The notes beneath the pieces are model-generated. The model saw only the letters and a list, made by a program, of their open reading frames with translations, did no database searches and had not been told where the DNA came from. A stretch of 35,008 bases of DNA from Mogibacterium sp. (GTDB lineage Bacteria > Bacillota > Clostridia > Peptostreptococcales > Anaerovoracaceae): NCBI GenBank assembly GCA_017515425.1, contig JAFWFU010000042.1, positions 1 to 35,008 of the forward strand, in the 5' to 3' direction. The translations under genes were made by a program, and so were the position numbers. Of this stretch, positions 14,836 through 23,896 are shown in pieces. The first letter of the stretch is position 1. Each line of letters opens with the position of its first letter.

Positions 14836-16287
14836 CTATTGTAATAACGAATCATATAGCTCGCGATACTTCGCGGCGGACTCTTCCCAGCCGTAGTTCA
14901 TGCTCATGGCATTCGACACGAGCTTCTTCCATATCTTTGGTTCGTCGAACCAAAGATGAAGCGCGAGGTCTACCGCATTTCTGAGTCCGTTCACATCAAA
15001 ATCCTTAAACGAGAATCCGTTGGCTTCCTCGCCTGCGTCCCAATATCCGTCCACAGTATCTCTGAGTCCGCCCGTCTCTCTCACTAAAGGCAGAGTTCCG
15101 TATCTCATGGAAATCATCTGAGCGAGGCCGCAGGGCTCGAACTCGGAAGGCATAAGGAATACGTCCGCACCCGCATAAAACCTTCTCGACATAGGCTCGT
15201 TGAATGTGATTCTCGCAGCGAAGCTATCCCCATTGTGGTATGCGAAATCGCCTATCGCATGTTCATAGACGGCATCTCCCGTTCCAAGAACAGCCACCTG
15301 CATATTGCGTTCTCTAAACTCAGGCAGGAGCGCGGAGATGAGATTGGCTCCCTTCTGCTGGGTCAGCCTGCTCACCATGGCGAAGAGCGGAATATCCAAA
15401 TCCTCTTTCAGCCCGAGCTCCCTTTGAAGAGCCAGCTTGTTCTCCGCTTTCTTCTTGAACACGCTCTCGGCATTGTAATTCACGGGTATTGCCTTATCCG
15501 TCTCGGGATTATAGTCATTTCTGTCAATCCCGTTGATTATGCCTGAAAGCTTATACCTTCGTGAATTGAAAAGTCCCTCAAGCCTCTCTCCGAACTGTAC
15601 CGTGCAGATCTCCTCGGCATAGGTCGGGCTTACCGTGGTGACCACGTCCGAATATATGACAGCGCCCTGCAAATAGTTGGTGGCGTCATCATGTATCATC
15701 TGCCCCTCCGCGGGCGTGCCCCTGAGCCCGAGCACGTCGCCTGTCACATATTTGTTATACTGCCCCTGGAATTTGAGGTTGTGAATTGTAAATACGGTCT
15801 TTATGGAGTCATACAGCGAGTCTCCGTTATAATGCTCCCTCAGATAAACGGGAATTAAAGCCGTATGCCAATCATTACAGTGAATGATGTCGGGGCTGAA
15901 AGTCTTGCTGATATATCTCACCGTCTCCAGGACAGCCTTTGAAAAGAATGCGACCCTCTCTCCGTCGTCGAATTCCCCATATATCTGCGACCTTCTGAAA
16001 TAGTATTCGTTATCCAGGAAATAATACATGACGCCGCCCTTCCTGAGCGTGAAAAGCCCGCAGTACTGCGAACGCCAGCCCAGCCTTACCTCGTAGTTCG
16101 TCACATATTTCATCTTAGATCTGTATTTCTCATTTATGCTGCTCAGCAGAGGAAGAATGACCCTCGCGTCATAGTCCTCCGACTTTACATGAGCGGGAAG
16201 AGACCCGGCAACGTCGCCGAGCCCTCCCGTTTTAATAAATGGTGTTGCCTCAAATGCGGCAAATAAAACTTTCTTCTTTCTTGACAT
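14836..16287 (-). CDS. glgA: Glycogen synthase
   Basis: GT5-family ADP-glucose:alpha-1,4-glucan transferase of about 483 aa, the usual bacterial length. The N-terminus carries the ADP-glucose loop KTGGLGDV (after MSRKKKVLFAAFEATPFI). The C-terminal Rossmann domain carries the catalytic/sugar-nucleotide motif SEFEPCGLAQM and the RETGGLRDTV loop. The enzyme elongates glycogen from ADP-glucose made by GlgC/GlgD encoded directly upstream. The frame extends to a TTG at 16314, but the ATG at 16285-16287 is chosen because AGAGGA lies about 7 nt upstream and the protein then begins as family members do. It is 77 bp from glgD and probably in the same transcript. Confidence 0.97.
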   Translation of the reverse strand: MSRKKKVLFAAFEATPFIKTGGLGDVAGSLPAHVKSEDYDARVILPLLSSINEKYRSKMKYVTNYEVRLGWRSQYCGLFTLRKGGVMYYFLDNEYYFRRSQIYGEFDDGERVAFFSKAVLETVRYISKTFSPDIIHCNDWHTALIPVYLREHYNGDSLYDSIKTVFTIHNLKFQGQYNKYVTGDVLGLRGTPAEGQMIHDDATNYLQGAVIYSDVVTTVSPTYAEEICTVQFGERLEGLFNSRRYKLSGIINGIDRNDYNPETDKAIPVNYNAESVFKKKAENKLALQRELGLKEDLDIPLFAMVSRLTQQKGANLISALLPEFRERNMQVAVLGTGDAVYEHAIGDFAYHNGDSFAARITFNEPMSRRFYAGADVFLMPSEFEPCGLAQMISMRYGTLPLVRETGGLRDTVDGYWDAGEEANGFSFKDFDVNGLRNAVDLALHLWFDEPKIWKKLVSNAMSMNYGWEESAAKYRELYDSLLQ

Positions 16288-16364
16288 ATAGCTTCCTCTA
16301 ATCTGATTTGTCAATGCCGACTTTTCACATCTATTTGTCCATGTCGGCTGCTAAATCAATTTTT

Positions 16365-17468
16365 CTATATCGACTTGTTCTTTCCGATTACGACAGGCGC
16401 GTCCTTGGTTCCGTAAATCTTGACTCCTTCCGTAACGCTCGAATATTTGTCGGCTATTACATGATCCAAAACTGCTCCCTCTCCGACCGTGCCATGCATC
16501 ATTATCACGCTGTTCTTAACGACGGCATTCTTGCCGATATTCACGCTTCGGAAAAGAATGCTGTTTTCCACCCTGCCTTCAATCCTGCACCCTGCCGAAA
16601 CGAGCGAATTTCTAACGTCCGCGTCGGAGTGGTGGAAAACCGGCGCCTCGTCCTGAGCCTTCGTGAGTATCGGTCTTTCAGAATTGCAGAATACTTCATT
16701 TCTGATGTCATAGTCGGTCATATCCTGATTGACCTTGATAAAGTCGACCGGATTTTTAATCTTGCCCAAATAGCCCTTAAATTCGTAGGTATCTATATCC
16801 ATAGTGTCCATATTGTTCTTCATAATTCGAATGACGTCCATATATTCGAGGATTTCAAACCAATTCATAAAGTCAATCATATATTCTCTGTCCACAATGA
16901 AGCAGTCCGCGAAGTAGTTCGCCCAGGCGAAGCCCTCTTCCTGAATGCTCTCGACCCTTCCGTCCTCGCCGATATTCAGGAAAAATCCGTAATAGTCCTC
17001 GCCCCTCGGCACCTTCTTGTAAATCATGGTCACGGGCTTGCCCGATTTATCGTGCTGCTCTATGACGGGCTGGAAATCTATATTCCAAACGTCGCTGCTC
17101 CCCGCCATTATCACATAGTCCGCGTCATCTCTTTCGAAGAAAGCCCTGCATTTGATTATATCTCTAAGCAGAAACCTGCTGCCTATGGATTGGAGTCCGT
17201 ATGAGGAACCCGGCATGATGAAGAGACCGCCGCTCTTTCTGCCGAGCTTCCAGGGGCTTCCAATGCCTATATGGTCTACGAGAGAGCCCGAATCATAAGG
17301 AGCTATGACTCCCACCGTGGTTATATCCGAATTGCTCATATTTGACAGGGCAAAATCTATCAGCCTGTATCTGCCCCCGTATGGCAGCGATGCCAGCGAC
17401 CTATTGCTGAGAAGGTCTCCGAATTCCGTGCTGCTGTAATTAGCGGAAATAAGTCCGATTGTTTTCAT
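16365..17468 (-). CDS. glgD: ADP-glucose pyrophosphorylase regulatory-type subunit
   Basis: This 367-aa protein has a nucleotidyltransferase-like N-terminal domain and a left-handed beta-helix-type C-terminal part (GCRIEGRVENSILFRSVNIG). It is clearly a GlgC paralogue: SLPYGGRYRLIDFALSNM matches the GGKYRIIDF region. However, it lacks the nucleotide-binding GGxGxRL loop, and where GlgC has [10 protein letters not shown] it has AGSSDVWNIDF. This is the known pattern of GlgD in Firmicutes, which pairs with GlgC and tunes the heteromeric enzyme rather than carrying full activity. AAGGAGG lies 8 nt upstream of the ATG. It follows glgC by 17 bp, so the two subunits are co-expressed. Confidence 0.95.
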   Translation of the reverse strand: MKTIGLISANYSSTEFGDLLSNRSLASLPYGGRYRLIDFALSNMSNSDITTVGVIAPYDSGSLVDHIGIGSPWKLGRKSGGLFIMPGSSYGLQSIGSRFLLRDIIKCRAFFERDDADYVIMAGSSDVWNIDFQPVIEQHDKSGKPVTMIYKKVPRGEDYYGFFLNIGEDGRVESIQEEGFAWANYFADCFIVDREYMIDFMNWFEILEYMDVIRIMKNNMDTMDIDTYEFKGYLGKIKNPVDFIKVNQDMTDYDIRNEVFCNSERPILTKAQDEAPVFHHSDADVRNSLVSAGCRIEGRVENSILFRSVNIGKNAVVKNSVIMMHGTVGEGAVLDHVIADKYSSVTEGVKIYGTKDAPVVIGKNKSI

Positions 17469-17485
17469 CTTAGCCGCCTCCTTTT

Positions 17486-18616
17486 CTATATCGAGAGCTT
17501 GGCTCTACCGTAAACAGCGACCTCTCCGTCCTCGTTTATGACGTCGAGGTTATCCTCAACTATCACACCCTCGTTGATTATGGCGTTCTTAATCCTACAG
17601 TTCCTTCCTATTTTTGCATTAGGCAGGACTATGGAATCCTCCACCACAGATCCGTCCCCGACCACTGCGCCGGAGCCGAGAATGGAATGCTTGACGGCAC
17701 CATATACCGTGCAGCCGTTGCAGATGAGAGCGGTGCTAATATTTGCTCTCGGTCCTAAAAACTGAGGGTGATGAAAATTGGAATTTGAGAATACCTTCTG
17801 GTCTTTGATAAAGACGTTGATATGCTCCATATCGTCCATCAAATCCATCTGACTGTCGTAATAGCTCTTGACCGTTCCGACATCTCTCCAATATCCCCTA
17901 AATCTATAGACGAAGAGCTTCTTTTTATCCGCCAGCATTTTAGGAATTACGTCGTTTCCGAAGTCATGGCTGGATTTGTCGTTCTCGTGATCCTCGAGGA
18001 GCGCCTTCCTGAGTTCCTTCCATTTGAAGATATAAATTCCCATTGAAGCGAGATTGCTGTCGGGCTTCTTAGGCTTTTCGGAGAACTTGGTAATCCTTCC
18101 CTTATCATCAGTGGACATGATACCAAATCTGCTCGCCTCTTCCCATGGAACCTCAATGACCGAAACCGTAAGGTCGGCATTGTCCTTTAAATGTTCCTCG
18201 AGCATGATATTATAGTCCATTTTGTAGATATGGTCTCCCGAGAGTATGAGCACATTCTCAGGGTCATACATATCTATGAAGTCGATATTGTGATATATGG
18301 CGTCTGCCGTGCCCTCGTACCACTCACCGCCTGTCTCTCCTGCGAAGGGCGGCAGTATATGGACACCGCCGTCTGCAACAGCCATATCCCAGGACGCTCC
18401 CGTTCCGACATATCTGTTAAGTATGAGAGGCTTGTACTGAACCAGAACTCCAACCGTATCAATGCCTGAGTTGACACAGTTGGATAATCCGAAATCTATG
18501 ATACGATACTTTCCTCCGAAGGATACCGCAGGCTTGGCTATATTTGTCGTAAGCTTGCCAAGTCTGCTGCCCTGACCTCCGGCTAGGAGCATTGCGATAC
18601 ATTTCTTTTTCTTCAT
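17486..18616 (-). CDS. glgC: Glucose-1-phosphate adenylyltransferase, catalytic subunit
   Basis: This 376-aa enzyme makes ADP-glucose and PPi from ATP and glucose-1-phosphate, the committed step of glycogen synthesis. It has the intact nucleotide loop [28 protein letters not shown] and the catalytic [12 protein letters not shown]-terminal beta-helix with hexapeptide-like repeats follows ([20 protein letters not shown]). The open frame continues 28 codons further upstream into glgP, but the ATG at 18614-18616 is clearly the start: AAGGAGG is 8 nt upstream and the protein begins [16 protein letters not shown] as expected. A 16-bp direct repeat lies between it and the end of glgP. It is followed directly by glgD and glgA. 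Confidence 0.97.
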   Translation of the reverse strand: MKKKKCIAMLLAGGQGSRLGKLTTNIAKPAVSFGGKYRIIDFGLSNCVNSGIDTVGVLVQYKPLILNRYVGTGASWDMAVADGGVHILPPFAGETGGEWYEGTADAIYHNIDFIDMYDPENVLILSGDHIYKMDYNIMLEEHLKDNADLTVSVIEVPWEEASRFGIMSTDDKGRITKFSEKPKKPDSNLASMGIYIFKWKELRKALLEDHENDKSSHDFGNDVIPKMLADKKKLFVYRFRGYWRDVGTVKSYYDSQMDLMDDMEHINVFIKDQKVFSNSNFHHPQFLGPRANISTALICNGCTVYGAVKHSILGSGAVVGDGSVVEDSIVLPNAKIGRNCRIKNAIINEGVIVEDNLDVINEDGEVAVYGRAKLSI

Positions 18617-18670
18617 ACTACAGTCCTCCTTGTAATTGTCTAAGACATCTCTATTATGCCTCTCATATTT

Positions 18671-18705
18671 TGGTATGCCAAATATCATCTGGTATGCCAA
18701 ATATC
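18671..18705. repeat. Tandem 19-bp duplication across the glgP stop codon
   Basis: TGGTATGCCAAATATC occurs at 18671-18686 and again at 18690-18705, a period of 19 bp. The right-hand copy encodes the last residues of GlgP (DIWHTR region); the left-hand copy lies just after the stop codon in the glgP-glgC gap. Confidence 0.9.
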
Positions 18706-21099
18706 CTCCGCATACTCCGCTATCGTGCGGTCGCTGCTAAAGAACGCCGAATTCGCGATATTCGCAAGCGACATCGCATTCCATCTGTATTTGTCGCTGT
18801 AAATCCTATCCATCTCCTCGAAGGTTCTCATATAGGAGTCGAAGTCTCCGAGGACGAAATATTCATCATTGCTCCTGATGAGCGCGTCATAGATGCCCCA
18901 AAAATCATATCCGCTGTTCTTGAAGGTTCCGTCAATGAGCTGGTCGGTCATCTTTTTCAGCCTCGCGTCAGACTCTATGCAATGCTGAGCTGAATAGCCG
19001 CCATGCCTGTAGAAATTCTCCACCTCATCAGAGGAATATCCGAATATGCAGATATTATCCCTTCCCGCAAGCTCGCAGATTTCCACATTCGCGCCGTCCA
19101 TGGTGCCGAGCGTAACAGCTCCGTTCATCATAAACTTCATATTGCCCGTTCCGCTGGCTTCCTTGCCTGCCGTTGAAATCTGTTCGCTGACATCAGCCGC
19201 GGGGTAGATTAGCTGCGCGTTTGAAACGCGGAAGTTTTCAATAAATACGACCTTTATCCTCTGACTTACTATTGGGTCGGAATTTATCATATCCGCCAGG
19301 CTGTTAATAAATTTGATTACTTCCTTGGCAAAGGCATAGCCTTGTGCGGCTTTGCCCGCAAAGATAAAGGTATAATTATTGATCGGCAGATTCGGATCAG
19401 CTTTCAGCCTATTGTATAGGTCGAGTATCTTAAACCCGTTGAGAAGCTGTCTCTTATAGGCGTGCATTCTCTTGACCTGTATGTCGAATACGGAGTCCGG
19501 GTCTACCTCAATCTCCATATTATCCTTAATATAGGCGGCAAGCCTCAGCTTGTTCTCCCTCTTCACGGCTGCGAGTTCGTCAAGGAAGGCATTATCCCCC
19601 GCAAAATCATTCAACCTTGCGATTTCCGAGAAATCGCTCTGCCAATTATTCCCAATCCTGCTGTCGATAAGTCTCGCCAGCCCCGGGTTTGCCTGTATCA
19701 TAAACCTTCTATGACTTATTCCGTTCGTCTTATTATTGAACTTCTCTGGCGTAAGCCCGTAGAAATCCTTGAACACAGTCTTTATCAGAATATCGCTGTG
19801 AAGAGCCGATACTCCGTTTACCGAATGGCTTCCTATCACGGAGAGATTCGCCATCTTAACCTCGTCGTCCCAAAGCGCTGATGTATTTCTCGACAGCTCC
19901 TGCCAATCCTCAACATCTCTCGGAAGACCCTGCTGCCAGCGCCTGTTAATCTCCTCGATTATCATATATATGCGAGGAAGGAGCTGCTGGAAATGCGGGA
20001 TATTCCACTTCTCAAGAGCCTCGGGCAGCACGGTATGATTTGTGAAGGAGACCGTCTCCGTCACTATCTGCCAGGCCTCGTCCCAGTCCAAGCCCTCTTC
20101 ATCAATCAGAACTCGCATGAGCTCTGGAATGCACATGGTCGGGTGCGTATCGTTGATATGTATCTGAACCCTCTCAGCCATTCTCGGCAGCTCAGCCGCG
20201 CCGTATCTAGCCTTATAATTGCTCACTATCATGCCTATGCCGGCGGCGACAAGGAAGTATTCCTGTCTGAGCCTGAGCTGCTTTCCGATACCATTTGTAT
20301 CGTCGGGATAGAGTATGCTCGTTATCGCCTCTATCTCGCTTCTTTCCTTCATTGCCTTGCTGTAGTTGCCGGCGGTGAAGGCTTCCATATCTATGCTGTC
20401 ATGTACGGGCTGCGCGTCCCAAAGGTGGAGTGTATTCAGAGTCTTTCCGCCAGCTCCTATCACGGGCACGTCGTATGGCACCGCCCTTACGACATCATAG
20501 TCCGTATGCCTATACTCCATAATGCCGTCCTTATAGCTTCTCTCGACCCTGCCGCCGAACCTCACGAAGACGGATTCGGAGGGTTTTGGGGTCTCCCAGA
20601 CATAGCCTTCATCAAGCCATGCGTCCGGCAGCTCAATCTGATAACCGCTCTCTATCTTCTGTTTAAAGAGACCGAATTTATATCTTAGACCCATGCCGTC
20701 GCCGCAGACTCCTATAGCAGCCATGGAGTCGAGGAAGCAGGCAGCCAGCCTTCCGAGACCGCCGTTTCCAAGCCCCGGATCGGGCTCGCAGGCGAATATA
20801 TCCTCTATATCCGTGCCTAGTTCTCTAAGGGCTTCCTCAGCCAAATCCCTGATACCGAGGTTTATGAGGTAGTTTTCCATGAGTTTTCCGATGAGGAATT
20901 CCATGGAAAAATAGTAGACCTTCTTTTGATTTTCAATTCTCTGAGCCTTTTCTTCTCTCTGCTTCTTCGCCTCTTCTCTTATTAGTGCTGCGAGGACTGC
21001 CGCTTTGTCGTATCTGTCCAATGTATCGGCTTCTCTTTCAAAGAGCTCCGTCGCAATTCTTGAATATTCCTTCTTAAAATCTTCCTTCGTCTTAATCAT
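18685..21099 (-). CDS. glgP: Glycogen/maltodextrin phosphorylase
   Basis: This 804-aa GT35 enzyme has the usual family length. It releases glucose-1-phosphate from glycogen chain ends using pyridoxal phosphate. Visible landmarks are the N-terminal [37 protein letters not shown], and INDTHPTM. The PLP-lysine region is [20 protein letters not shown] followed by TMDGANVEI. Together these cover the full catalytic core, with no sign of disruption. The ribosome binding site is weak (GAGAAG next to the ATG). The 137-bp leader upstream contains a striking TCGA-rich repeat. The gene sits between glgB and glgC, so synthesis and mobilisation genes share a transcript. Confidence 0.97.
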   Translation of the reverse strand: MIKTKEDFKKEYSRIATELFEREADTLDRYDKAAVLAALIREEAKKQREEKAQRIENQKKVYYFSMEFLIGKLMENYLINLGIRDLAEEALRELGTDIEDIFACEPDPGLGNGGLGRLAACFLDSMAAIGVCGDGMGLRYKFGLFKQKIESGYQIELPDAWLDEGYVWETPKPSESVFVRFGGRVERSYKDGIMEYRHTDYDVVRAVPYDVPVIGAGGKTLNTLHLWDAQPVHDSIDMEAFTAGNYSKAMKERSEIEAITSILYPDDTNGIGKQLRLRQEYFLVAAGIGMIVSNYKARYGAAELPRMAERVQIHINDTHPTMCIPELMRVLIDEEGLDWDEAWQIVTETVSFTNHTVLPEALEKWNIPHFQQLLPRIYMIIEEINRRWQQGLPRDVEDWQELSRNTSALWDDEVKMANLSVIGSHSVNGVSALHSDILIKTVFKDFYGLTPEKFNNKTNGISHRRFMIQANPGLARLIDSRIGNNWQSDFSEIARLNDFAGDNAFLDELAAVKRENKLRLAAYIKDNMEIEVDPDSVFDIQVKRMHAYKRQLLNGFKILDLYNRLKADPNLPINNYTFIFAGKAAQGYAFAKEVIKFINSLADMINSDPIVSQRIKVVFIENFRVSNAQLIYPAADVSEQISTAGKEASGTGNMKFMMNGAVTLGTMDGANVEICELAGRDNICIFGYSSDEVENFYRHGGYSAQHCIESDARLKKMTDQLIDGTFKNSGYDFWGIYDALIRSNDEYFVLGDFDSYMRTFEEMDRIYSDKYRWNAMSLANIANSAFFSSDRTIAEYAEDIWHTR

Positions 21100-21140
21100 C
21101 TTCTCAGTAATATCTTCCCTTTCTATTATTTATCGTATCT

Positions 21141-21232
21141 ATTATCTCGATTGTTTCGATTTTCGATTGTTTAGATTTTTTCGACTATCTCGACTGCCTC
21201 ATTTTTCGATTTTTTCGACTGTCTCAATCGCC
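21141..21232. repeat. TCGA-rich degenerate repeat between glgB and glgP
   Basis: TCGA occurs seven times (starting at 21147, 21156, 21163, 21181, 21190, 21206, 21215). Three pairs are exactly 9 bp apart, and a fourth has TAGA at the expected place (21172). The basic unit is TCGA-N5-TCGA in a T-rich context. It fills the non-coding gap upstream of glgP. Confidence 0.8.
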
Positions 21233-21236
21233 TCTA

Positions 21237-23120
21237 TTATTTCTTGCGAAATATCGCGCCGCCAAGGACAGGCATTTTGATGCAGATAGAATAAGGCATT
21301 CCATGCATAGGCTTTTTCTTCGCCCTTATCTGTCTTGTATTCGTCCTGCCGCTTCCGCCGTATTTCTCAGCGTCAGAGTTAAATATCTCCTTGTAATAGC
21401 CGGGCTCCGGCACGCCTATCTCGTATTCGTCATAAGCCTGCACGTCCATATTGAGGACGGTGAGCAGCAGCTCGCTTTCAGGTCCCGGATTGCTCCTTCT
21501 GATATAGGAGAGAACGCTCTGCTCGTTGTTATCTGGGTCTACCCATTGGAAGCCTTCCCAATTAGTATCATTCTGCCAAAGGGCAGAATGCTCCTTATAA
21601 ATATGGTTGAGATCCCTTATATACTTCTGATATTTTGCGTGGTTCTCATATTCGAGCATGAACCATTCGAGCCCCTCGTACTCTCGCCATTCTATGAACT
21701 GAGCAATCTCATGTCCCATGAAATTATGCTTCTTTCCTGGGTGGGTCATCTGATAAAGCGCCAATACTCTAATCCCTGCGAACTGCCTCCAAATATCTCC
21801 CGGCATTCTGCCGATAAGCGATCTCTTGCCATGCACGACCTCGTCGTGGGAGAGCGGCAGTATAAAATTCTCGCTATAGGCATAGGTCATGGAAAAGGTC
21901 AGCTTATTGTGGTTTCCGCTTCTCCATGGGAAGTCGCAGGACATATATTCGAGGGTATCGTGCATCCACCCCATGCTCCATTTGTAGTGGAATCCGAGTC
22001 CACCGTCCGCAGGTGGCCATGTAACCATGGGCCAAGCCGTACTCTCCTCGGCTATGGTGAACACGCCCTTAAGCTCCGTACCCACCATATAATTGAGCTC
22101 CTTGAGGAAGTCAATCGCCTCGAGATTTCCCTCTCCACCGTATTTGTTGAACTTCATATTCGCCTTATCCGTGACGCCGAAGTTCAGATAGAGAATGCTG
22201 CTGACTCCGTCTACCCTTATGCCGTCTGCATGGTATTCCTCATACCAATACATGGCATTCGAGAGGAGGAAGCTCCTGACCTCGGGTCTGCCGAAGTCGA
22301 ATTTATATGTGCCCCAATCTGGGTGTTTCTCGCATTCGTAGAGCTTTTCGCCGTTAAACTCCCTGAGCCCCTGATCGTCAGGGCAGAAATGCCCGGGTAC
22401 CCAATCGAGGATTACGCCTATTCCGGCTCTGTGGAATTCATCAATCAGCTTCTTGAACTCCTTGGGGCTGCCATGCCTCGCCGTCGGGGAGAAATAGCCC
22501 GTCACCTGATAACCCCACGACGCATCGAGCGGGTGCTCCATTACGGGAAGTATCTCAACATGAGTATAGCCCATATCCTTCACATAGGGAACGAGCTCCC
22601 TGGCGAGCTCCGAATAGGTATAAAAGCCGTCCTCGCCCTCATGCCTCTTCCACGAGCCGAGGTGAACCTCGTATATATTCATGGGCGAGGTGAATTGATT
22701 GATTGATTCCCTCTGCTTAATCCATTTGCTGTCGCGCCACTTATAGGAAATATCGCATATCTTAGAAGCCGTCCCCGGTCTCAGCTCCGAGCCAAAGGCA
22801 TAGGGATCTGCTTTGAGGATATGCTCTCCGTTTTTAAGCTCTATATCGTATTTGTAGCCGTCCCCTTCTTTTGCGCCTCTGATAAATCCCGTGAAAATGC
22901 CGCCGCCTATCTCCTCAAGATATGCGGAATCATCATTCCAAGGCTGCCAATCGTTGAAGTCTCCCGTCACTCTGACGCTCTTCACATCAGGCGCCCATAG
23001 CGTAAACTGCACTCCGTCATCATCAATATGCGCGCCGAAGCTGCGGTAAGCATGATGTAGTTTGCCCGTATTATATAGGTATATCAGCTCCTGACTGAGC
23101 ATATCCCTTATTCTGCCCAT
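21237..23120 (-). CDS. glgB: 1,4-alpha-glucan branching enzyme
   Basis: This 627-aa GH13 enzyme introduces alpha-1,6 branches into glycogen. An N-terminal CBM48-type domain (GVQFTLWAPDVKSVRVTGDF) precedes the barrel with DWVPGHF, GIRVDGVSSILYL (nucleophile Asp), TIAEESTAWP (acid/base Glu) and LPLSHDEVVHGK. These four are the classical branching-enzyme regions. Length is typical of the short Firmicutes form. The ATG at 23118-23120 is 7 bp after the PrsW gene. A weak AAGG lies about 10 nt upstream, and an internal ATG six codons on is also possible. As the first glg gene in transcription order it opens the glycogen part of the operon. Confidence 0.96.
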   Translation of the reverse strand: MGRIRDMLSQELIYLYNTGKLHHAYRSFGAHIDDDGVQFTLWAPDVKSVRVTGDFNDWQPWNDDSAYLEEIGGGIFTGFIRGAKEGDGYKYDIELKNGEHILKADPYAFGSELRPGTASKICDISYKWRDSKWIKQRESINQFTSPMNIYEVHLGSWKRHEGEDGFYTYSELARELVPYVKDMGYTHVEILPVMEHPLDASWGYQVTGYFSPTARHGSPKEFKKLIDEFHRAGIGVILDWVPGHFCPDDQGLREFNGEKLYECEKHPDWGTYKFDFGRPEVRSFLLSNAMYWYEEYHADGIRVDGVSSILYLNFGVTDKANMKFNKYGGEGNLEAIDFLKELNYMVGTELKGVFTIAEESTAWPMVTWPPADGGLGFHYKWSMGWMHDTLEYMSCDFPWRSGNHNKLTFSMTYAYSENFILPLSHDEVVHGKRSLIGRMPGDIWRQFAGIRVLALYQMTHPGKKHNFMGHEIAQFIEWREYEGLEWFMLEYENHAKYQKYIRDLNHIYKEHSALWQNDTNWEGFQWVDPDNNEQSVLSYIRRSNPGPESELLLTVLNMDVQAYDEYEIGVPEPGYYKEIFNSDAEKYGGSGRTNTRQIRAKKKPMHGMPYSICIKMPVLGGAIFRKK

Positions 23121-23127
23121 TAGTTAA

Positions 23128-23877
23128 CTACCTTTCCATTCTGTCCAAATCAATATCTATGCTGCAAGGTCTTGAATAGAATCCCGCCCTATAGTCCGCC
23201 GCCGCATTGGCATTTATGGTCTTTATGGCAATGATATACAGAATTACTACGAAGCCCATGAGCATGGCGCTCGGTATGCTGCCCGGCAGAAATGCGAAGG
23301 TGTCGTAGATTCCATGTACTATCATAGGCACTACAAGAGCCAATATCGTATTCTTTATAAATCCGCTCTTATTCCCGAGTATGGACTGCTGCTTTGCATG
23401 AGCATAGAAAACTCCCATGAACGCACCGCAGAATGCGTGAAGCGGAACTGCCGTGAATGCTCTGACTACGGCTGTATAAAAACCGTAATAATATACATAC
23501 ATGATGTTTTCCCATACGGCAAAGCCGACAGCAGCCGAAACGCCATATACTATCCCGTCAAATCTATAGTTGAAGCTCGGATCCTTCCACGAACCGAGTC
23601 TGAGCGCCAGGAATTTCACTATTTCTTCGCAAAATGCCGCCACTAAGAATGATGTCTGGAGCGCATATTCGACGCTTCCCTCAGAATAGTATGGCAGATT
23701 ATACTCCACCACCATTTCAAGAGGTCCTACCACAATACAGGATAAAACCCCGAGGGCAACAAGTCTGATTATCAGTCCGATAGGCTCTTTTTCGACCTTG
23801 TCCTTTTTGTAAATATACCAGATAAGCAATACTCCCGGAATTATGGCGAGAGCAGTCAAGTCAAAATCCGTAAACAT
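23128..23877 (-). CDS. PrsW family intramembrane metalloprotease
   Basis: This 249-aa, largely hydrophobic protein has about seven membrane helices and the PrsW motif set: FCEEIVKF (EExxK), FAVWEN (residues with E-N), PLHAFCGAFMG and HGIYDTFAF. The glutamates and histidines are the expected metal and catalytic ligands. PrsW of Bacillus subtilis performs site-1 cleavage of the anti-sigma factor RsiW; the substrate here is unknown and no anti-sigma gene is adjacent. The gene is wedged between fbp (19 bp upstream) and glgB (7 bp downstream), an unexpected neighbour for sugar-storage genes that suggests co-expression rather than a shared pathway. Confidence 0.88.
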   Translation of the reverse strand: MFTDFDLTALAIIPGVLLIWYIYKKDKVEKEPIGLIIRLVALGVLSCIVVGPLEMVVEYNLPYYSEGSVEYALQTSFLVAAFCEEIVKFLALRLGSWKDPSFNYRFDGIVYGVSAAVGFAVWENIMYVYYYGFYTAVVRAFTAVPLHAFCGAFMGVFYAHAKQQSILGNKSGFIKNTILALVVPMIVHGIYDTFAFLPGSIPSAMLMGFVVILYIIAIKTINANAAADYRAGFYSRPCSIDIDLDRMER

Positions 23878-23896
23878 TTTTCCAACCCTTTCCCTG

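Noticed and set aside
21303-22706. 467-codon plus-strand ORF opposite glgB
   Set aside because: The opposite strand encodes all four branching-enzyme motifs; the long antisense frame is a by-product of codon bias.
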